DNA from: Leptodontidium sp. MPI-SDFR-AT-0119
Taxonomy: Eukaryota > Ascomycota > Leotiomycetes > Helotiales > Leptodontidiaceae
DNA length: 64,000 nucleotides
Reading direction: 5' to 3'
NCBI GenBank assembly: GCA_020726505.1
Contig: JAHLEZ010000043.1
Coordinates: forward strand, 124,001-188,000
The first letter of the stretch is position 1. Each line of letters begins with the position of its first letter. The translations under genes were made by a program, and so were the position numbers. Shown here in pieces: positions 58,852-64,000 of the stretch. The notes beneath the pieces are model-generated. The model made no database searches. It saw only the letters and a list, made by a program, of their open reading frames with translations, and was not told the DNA's origin.

Positions 58852-60649
58852 CTATTCTAGGTTATGATACCGGGCAAAGCAATCGCTATCCTTACATAGG
58901 GAGACCATACAGACTTTACAGCCAAAAAGAGACCTTTTCCTACACCCGGATCCCTTGATATTTGGTGGGATATTCGTTGAAAGCTCCCCTAAAACCTTCC
59001 TCCGGACTACCCGGGAAATACCCTCTTCTTTACATACTACACACCCCCTTTTCGTCTCTATACGGACTAAAGAATGCTCTGACTCTATATTATCTTCAAC
59101 CAAAGAAATTGCGGCTGATTTGCGCTTTTGGCGGCCCTCCGTACCAATTCTGAAACAGTTAGTAATAATCTCTGTTCTAAAGGCTACCTGATCAGTCCAT
59201 TTCTCTGCCCGAGGCACGTCTGAATGGAAACTGAGTAAGTAGGCGTTTGTAATAGCTGTATCTTCCACCCACGTGGTCAAAGATTGATGGCCCCCTAGCA
59301 AACATAGCATTTCCAGCGAATTTGGCTTCTTGAGTTGATTCCCTCTATCCACAGCGTTTATTTGGTGGTTGTAGTCGTTTTCGTACTCAGGAATTGCAAG
59401 CCAGGCGCGAGAATGCGTTCCGAAGGGTACACGTGCTGTTTTGGCTGAAGAGGAGGTCTCTGAAGGTCGCTTCCGGAGGACCTCTACCTTCCTTAGAGCA
59501 TCAGAATGAGTGGACATCGAGAGCACTAAAGCATTGTCTTTCCACGCCATCATATTGATCTCGTTGTCTTCAGTAGCTTCCGTGTAAAGGGTTCCCCAAG
59601 GAATTGTATCCTTCTTCGCATCTTCGGCTTTCATCTGAGCAAAACGCTTGAGGATGCCACTTTTTGCTGTGCACGTGCCTGTAGCCCCCCACGCTCTCTT
59701 TACTATATCGTAAGAGCTTGATATTTATAAATAAGTTGTCTAGATAAACAACATTGCCTTTGCCATGGTTTGGAAGCCTCTCCATTAAGTGTGCGACAAC
59801 AGCGGAAGAAGTGTTGGTTCCTAATGCCTTGGGTTGCTGGATCTTCTATGGGCCAAGTCTACCCCTCTCTGGATCGCTCTTTTTAGTGCCTTTTCGGTGG
59901 AAAACCCAATCAAAGAAGTATCCTTGATCTGCCAGGACCCACACCTTATATCCCCGATCAATCGGCTTTCCTGGTATCTTTAATGTATCCTTCGATCGGC
60001 CTTGGAAACGTGACATAGCCTCATCCACAGCGATATCTCTCCCAGGCGTCTATAACCTACGAGAGGTTTCCAAAATGTGAGTATTTAAAGGCTCTAGCTA
60101 AAGAACTATTAGAAATATACCCAGGTCATTAGATATATAGCTTACCCGGTTAAAAACAGCTTTAAACGTATACTCTGGATTAGCTGTACATAGCCTAAAT
60201 GCTGTGTGTAGCGCCTCAAACCTCCGAAGGCTCATAACAGCTGTAACCGGATGATCCGGCCATGAGGGTGAACCTGGCCTCCAGTAATCCCGGGTTTGGT
60301 TTTCGTCGTGAATTCCCATATAAATACGTATTCCTAGGTATCTATAGGCTTCGGCAATAGTCATAGGCTTCCAAGCCCGGATCCGAGCATGTTTGGACAT
60401 ATTTGCTGCATCGTTTCGGTCCTGGATCTCCTTGTCTTTGCGTGCATTTGTATGATCACATATTATCCGCATTTGATCCTCTGGAAAAAACAATAAAAAC
60501 AGCTCCCAAGCGTCAATAGGTTTAACGTTAAGTGGTAGATTAACTATTAACATAAAAGGGGGTAAATCCATAAGTTTAAAGCCGAACCCAGTCTTAGTAA
60601 CTGGCTCTAAGTTAGGGCGTGTAGTAGCAGGATCTGTGGAATCTGCCAC
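58852..60649 (-). pseudogene. piggyBac-like (DDE_Tnp_1_7) transposase, decayed
   Basis: The N-terminal piece starts MADSTDPATTRPNLEP and contains AYRYLGIRIYMGIH, the usual pre-catalytic helix of the family. The catalytic acidic residues are visible in separate frames: VDEAMSRFQGRSKDTLKIPG (first Asp), VVYLDNLFINIKLLRY (second) and MMAWKDNALVLSMST (third). EYENDYNHQINAVDRGNQL follows, then a C-terminal Cys-rich stretch (CVVCKEEG, CKVCMVSLCKDSDC), as in piggyBac RING/PHD-like tails. Stops near 60100 and 60060, and frame changes near 59840 and 59640, break it, so it is not autonomous now. Confidence 0.8.
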
Positions 60650-60734
60650 AACTTATTGCATCGCTTTTGGTGGCATTTTGAGTGTAAAATAATGATAATT
60701 ATTTAGTTTGTTTACATAGTTTGTTTACCTTCAC

Positions 60735-60786
60735 TTTGGTGGGGTAGCCGCCAAGACGCTAAAAGTGGCTCTGCCGCAGGAAGGGA
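60735..60786 (-). repeat. Right terminal inverted repeat of the transposon
   Basis: Reverse complement matches 58756-58817 with a few substitutions and a short gap. It lies about 85 bp beyond the transposase start codon. Confidence 0.85.
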
Positions 60787-62425
60787 TACCTTGTTGCGAA
60801 GGTCGCTTGTGTGTGTTGAGCGGAAGCATTGGAGAATTTCGATGAAGGGGAGCAAGCCACCCTGATCCCACGTTGCTTTGAACCTGGATAGGGTCAAGAT
60901 GTATCGTACGCTTTCGTCGAAGTGTCTTGGTTTTCATGCTGCGCGATGTAGGTACCAGCTATAATGGAATGGTTCTGTTACCGTCGACTGTAGGTGTCGC
61001 CAAGGATGGAGTTGACGGGCCTGATGTCATTTTCTATCAACGCAAGACAGCAGTCGTGGATTTTGCTTATGAAGATGAGCATGTTTCCGTAGGAGAATGT
61101 GATTTCCTTTGAGAGAATGATCTCCTGGATGATCTAGGAACGTCTGAAAAGGGATTGGAAGAAGAAACCGCGAAGTGAATCCCAATCAACTCTGCCAGCA
61201 AGGTCCTGAGTCTCATCCGTAGGTCTGTTTCTCGACGATCAGGGCTGAGTACTACGCCTAGCATCGGAGAGAATGTCCATGCAAACTCCGGCCAAAAAAC
61301 CGCTGGGGGACTCTCCAATATACCCCAGGACCTCCCGTGCATTCTGGTAGATGCTTTGCATGAGCGGGATCTGGTGGTTCTTCTCAAGTGTATTGCGCTG
61401 GTTACTGCAGATAGAGTCGGCTCAAAAGATGGCATCATCCTTCAAGCGAATAGCTCTCGTGGCATCGGTCTGGCCGTACATACTACTGGCGCCAGCGCCG
61501 GGAAGGTGCCAACTCAGGGCTCGCCAGAGACTGCTGGGCACATAGAGAAGTTTCCCTTCGCAAAAGACGGGCGTCAAGTCGTCTTTGTCTCCCCAGCAGT
61601 AGGAAAAGGCGGCGTAGGACGGCGCCTTGGCCAGGGATACGTGCTCGAGGGTGGTGAGGAGAGACTGCTTGCCGGATTCTTCAAAATCCCGGACATTTTC
61701 TGGGTGATGTATATCAGCCGGATCTGGCCCCGGGCTAGTGGCCGATGCTCATAGTATCGTTCACTGTTCTGATCTTGTTCAAGGCGTGGTAGTGGCCGAA
61801 GGGGAGCGAAGATTTCCTTTGGGACCAGCCCATATAGGATATGCGAATAGACCTGATACTTCGCGGGATCGTCGGTTTCCAGCGTGGGTAGTACCTGCCC
61901 CTTCTTGACCGAAACCTCGGTGTCGTTCTTTGCCTCGTATCCAGTAAAGGCGACGGAGAGGACGTCGGCACGCGTGTGCTCCAGGGGGAAAAGACCAAGT
62001 CTGCGGTTTCCGTGCATGCCCAAGGCCCAAGTCTCGTTACAGTGCCGCAGGACTTGGATTACCTCTCCACGGGCATAACCCAGGCGACCAGGCTCCGGAG
62101 AGGTGACTTGTTCGAAGGTGCTGTGCGAGTCGTACAGGGCGACGCGACGCTCGAGCCCGTGGCATGTCATTTCCCCCAAGATCTTCAACCTTTCTCTCTG
62201 GACTGCGCGTCAGTAACACGTCGAGGGGTGAGTTGTTGTAGAATGGTTCACAGTGATATAGCGAACCATGATCGGACCCACGGCCCCAAGGCTCTCCTGG
62301 AGAGACTTGAGCCGCTCTTCTGGGACCCACATGACCTGAATCGTCAACTCCAGGTCGTGGAGGTACTCATCGACCACCTCTGGCCGGCGCGGCGGCGGGC
62401 ATGGAGGGTCTGTGATGATCGGCAT

Positions 62426-62743
62426 GGCTGTGGTAGAGAGGTGCCGGTGAGGCCGGGAAACCCGCAAGGTGGAGCGATTCGATTTCGAGGCACAGTATCT
62501 GACAAGGGTATTTTACTTTTGCACGCAACCACAGTAAATCAATTCATGGCTGAAGCTGGAGTGAGTTGACGAAGGGAGATTCTTGTTCGGGGTTGCCTTG
62601 CCTTGCTGCCTGCATTGCTGCTCCGCCATACACCTCCGCTACGCAGGAAAGGACAAGGGAGTCGGGCTGTTCCATCTTAGCAAGGGTGGATGCTGGATGC
62701 TTAGGCATTGTACCTGAGGCGCCTCAACGAAGTAAATGAGTTT
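62426..62743. other. Intergenic region
   Basis: Upstream region of the SH3-HET pseudogene; no gene recognised. An in-frame extension of the pseudogene to 62467 is possible. Confidence 0.4.
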
Positions 62744-62893
62744 TTTTATCTTATATACGCTTATACCCTTAAAGACGGCACCACCTTAGGTTACTAGGTT
62801 AAGAGTAAGTAAACTATCAATGCTAAAGCAGAGAAAACCTAAAGTCGGCTTTATAATCATCATATAGGATTCTCAATTGCTTTTACACCAAAA
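62744..62893 (+). repeat. Dispersed repeat, part 2, mutated copy (C)
   Basis: Aligns with 52500-52650 in the same orientation. Differences are mainly TG-to-TA and CA-to-TA, for example TGCACGCTTGCACC in copy A versus TATACGCTTATACC here. A few reverse changes occur (ATTATT versus ACTATC). It lies 80 bp before the stop of the GH3 gene. Confidence 0.85.
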
Positions 62894-62974
62894 GCTTTCT
62901 GACTTCAGCATGCATTGTGACTATGTTTGTAATATTCACTACCACTTCCATTACATTTTACAACGGCTACTAAA

Positions 62975-64000
62975 TCAAGGTAAAGAAAGCGTCTGATTCA
63001 ACGTAACGTCTCCCGCCGAAAAGCCCACCAAGAAACCATACTCCCCAGAAACAAACTCCCAATCCCCCTTCCCTTCCTCCCAAATCCTCAACTCATCCAT
63101 ACCAACAGAGAAAGTAACCATAGAACTATCTCCCGGATCCAGAAACACTTTCTCAAACCCCTTCAATAGCTTTGGGGGTTCATTTGCCGCCGTGGGATAG
63201 GAGACGTAGAGTTGCACTACTTCTTTCCCGGCGACGGAACCGGTGTTTGAGAGGATTGTTGTGATGATAACGTATTGCGCTGTTGTTGACCAGTTCCCTG
63301 TATTACTGATCGTAGCAGTGATATTCGATACTTCGAACGAAGTATAACTCAACCCATGACCGAACGGGAAAAGCGGCTCAACTTTATGCTCATCGAACCA
63401 TTTATACCCCACGTACAACCCCTCCGAATACGGCACTTTAACATCCCCAGCGATCTGAATAGAGTCGTTGAGTGTCTTTGGGAACGTCATGGGGAGTTTC
63501 CCACTGGGATTCACGTCCCCGAAAAGAAGTCCTTCGATCGCGAGGCCGATTTGTTGGCCTCCGTACCAGGACACGAGAACGGCATCCACTTCGTCTATCC
63601 ATGGCATGAGAATAGCCGAGTTAGTATTCAGCACCACGACTGTCTTCTTGGAGAGTTTCGCAAGTCGGGAAATCATGGCGTCTTGATCGCCTGGGAGGGA
63701 TAAGTCGTACCAATTGTCCAGACCCTCGGAGTGCCTGTCGGAAACGAAGATGATGCTGATATCTGACATAACGGCAAGTGTCTCTGCGTCCGAGTCTCGG
63801 GCTAAACTGCCAATCCTGACACCGAGTGTGATACCGTATGCGCCGGTAGATAGAGAATGGCCCATCGAGTAGTCCATGTGGATGGAAACATCAACACTAG
63901 CAGTCAGATTCGCGATCCCTTGAACGGTGTTCCCGAAATTGGCATCTGTCATGTTGGCAACGAGGACGCCGGCGATGTAGAGAGCTGCTGTTCCTTGGCC
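62975..64000 (-). CDS. GH3 beta-glucosidase, C-terminal part (truncated by window edge)
   Basis: Secreted or cell-wall beta-glucosidase that releases glucose from cello-oligosaccharides or glycosides. Visible are the second GH3 domain, with GLDNWYDLSLPGDQDAMI (the loop carrying acid/base-region residues), VLVSWYGGQQIGLAIEGLLFGDVNPSGKLPMTF, and YVGYKWFDEHKVEPLFPFGHGLSYTSFE. The C-terminal FnIII-like domain contains GKEVVQLYVS, LLKGFEKVFLDPG and FVSGEYGFLVG. The stop is at 62975. The reading frame is open to the window end, with coding sequence continuing upstream of the internal ATG at 63952, so the catalytic nucleophile domain lies outside. No lesions seen. Confidence 0.9.
   Translation of the reverse strand, partial: GQGTAALYIAGVLVANMTDANFGNTVQGIANLTASVDVSIHMDYSMGHSLSTGAYGITLGVRIGSLARDSDAETLAVMSDISIIFVSDRHSEGLDNWYDLSLPGDQDAMISRLAKLSKKTVVVLNTNSAILMPWIDEVDAVLVSWYGGQQIGLAIEGLLFGDVNPSGKLPMTFPKTLNDSIQIAGDVKVPYSEGLYVGYKWFDEHKVEPLFPFGHGLSYTSFEVSNITATISNTGNWSTTAQYVIITTILSNTGSVAGKEVVQLYVSYPTAANEPPKLLKGFEKVFLDPGDSSMVTFSVGMDELRIWEEGKGDWEFVSGEYGFLVGFSAGDVTLNQTLSLP

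Larger units (their letters stand above)
58756..60786 (-). mobile_element. piggyBac-like DNA transposon, 2.03 kb, with long TIRs
   Basis: The termini are imperfect inverted repeats of roughly 50-60 bp. The left end starts TCCCTTCGTGCGGCA and the right end, reverse-complemented, TCCCTTCCTGCGGCA. Both continue into GCCACTTTTAGCG(C/T)CTTGGCGG and a CACCAAA block. The interior encodes one minus-strand DDE transposase. The insertion lies within the HET coding sequence, and the flanks read in phase across the junction (NKV then YSLLSLA). No TTAA duplication is visible at the ends, unlike canonical piggyBac; flanking TA dinucleotides are present on both sides. Confidence 0.85.
57278..62425 (-). pseudogene. 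Tandem SH3-like plus HET-domain gene, split by a transposon
   Basis: Starts near 62425 (MPIITDPPCPPPRRPE). Two SH3-like modules follow: RVALYDSHSTFEQ...LGLFPLEH, and TGYEAKNDTEVSVKKGQVL. The HET domain reads IRLIYIT, then, after a frame break near 61690, YAAFSYCWGD, SSLWRALSW, ADSICSNQRN, IPLMQSIYQNAREV, IIQEIILSKEITFSYG and CFRSTHTSDLRNKV. A 2.03-kb transposon (58756-60786) interrupts the gene; on its far side the protein resumes with SLLSLASEEYRRSI and IIEGAIIDKIAHTG, then a Ser/Pro-rich linker and a C-terminal DEIAIFFGHKLPYIVRK / LVGHAYVHGIMDGE block typical of HET proteins. Other lesions: TGA at 61422-61424 and TAG at 61134-61136, both at Trp positions, and a frame change at a G7 tract near 57660. 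Expected role before decay: allorecognition or cell death. Confidence 0.8.

Noticed and set aside
58740..60800. TTAA target-site duplication for the piggyBac-like element
   Set aside because: The bases flanking the terminal repeats are TA only; no TTAA occurs at either end, so I do not claim one.
1..64000. CRISPR array, rRNA genes, bacterial operons or integrated virus
   Set aside because: No regularly spaced repeats, no rRNA motifs, no capsid or polymerase genes; the DNA is clearly fungal nuclear with spliceosomal introns.

Overview
The window is nuclear DNA of a filamentous ascomycete (Pezizomycotina). The evidence is many short GT-AG introns (about 46-116 bp) with CTAA(C/T)-type branch sites, a Zn2Cys6/Fungal_trans regulator, a PDR-type ABC transporter, HET-domain genes, a sedolisin, and repeats carrying a RIP-like C-to-T signature. 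A leotiomycete is my best guess from protein flavour, but the sequence does not prove it.

Layout. (1) 1-1.65 kb: a CASTOR-like ACT-domain gene with a frameshift at a G8 tract. (2) 1.65-9.4 kb: a long gene-poor stretch full of tetra- and pentanucleotide tracts, a degenerate tRNA-like locus near 6.45 kb and an ankyrin relic near 8 kb. (3) 9.5-16.8 kb: a Zn2Cys6 regulator and a full-length PDR/ABCG efflux pump, convergent, with similar CCGG-spacer-CCGG motifs in both promoters. (4) 18.9-23.8 kb: two decayed genes, a secreted sedolisin with two frameshifts and a HET/G-domain gene with nonsense mutations. (5) 24.8-28.6 kb: an intact HET gene divergent from a peroxisomal (SKL-ending) CaiB/AMACR-family gene. 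(6) 31.4-43.7 kb: a conserved housekeeping block: VPS1 (dynamin-like GTPase), ribokinase, GID7/WDR26-like E3-ligase subunit, and VMA1 (V-ATPase subunit A, no intein). (7) 44.2 kb: a perfect 33-bp inverted repeat around a 65-bp spacer. (8) 45.4-63 kb: an accessory graveyard. It holds a ubiquitin-like/ankyrin gene running in frame into a headless SGNH-hydrolase, then spherulin-4 and KP4-like domains, a UstYa relic, an F-box-like gene, RIP-mutated repeats, a kinase stub, and a tandem-SH3 plus HET pseudogene split by a 2.03-kb piggyBac-like transposon with long terminal inverted repeats. (9) The right edge carries the C-terminal part of a GH3 beta-glucosidase.

The theme is compartmentalisation. 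Intact core genes sit between two accessory zones where allorecognition (HET), secreted hydrolase and small-peptide-type genes have decayed by frameshift, Trp-to-stop transition and transposon insertion. The most distinctive points are the SH3-SH3-HET architecture with its datable transposon insertion, the multi-domain secreted chimera, and a repeat whose two parts flank the HET locus 6.6 kb apart but lie only 0.3 kb apart in another copy.

All gene models were made by eye from ORFs, splice motifs and family memory. No alignment or database search was run.
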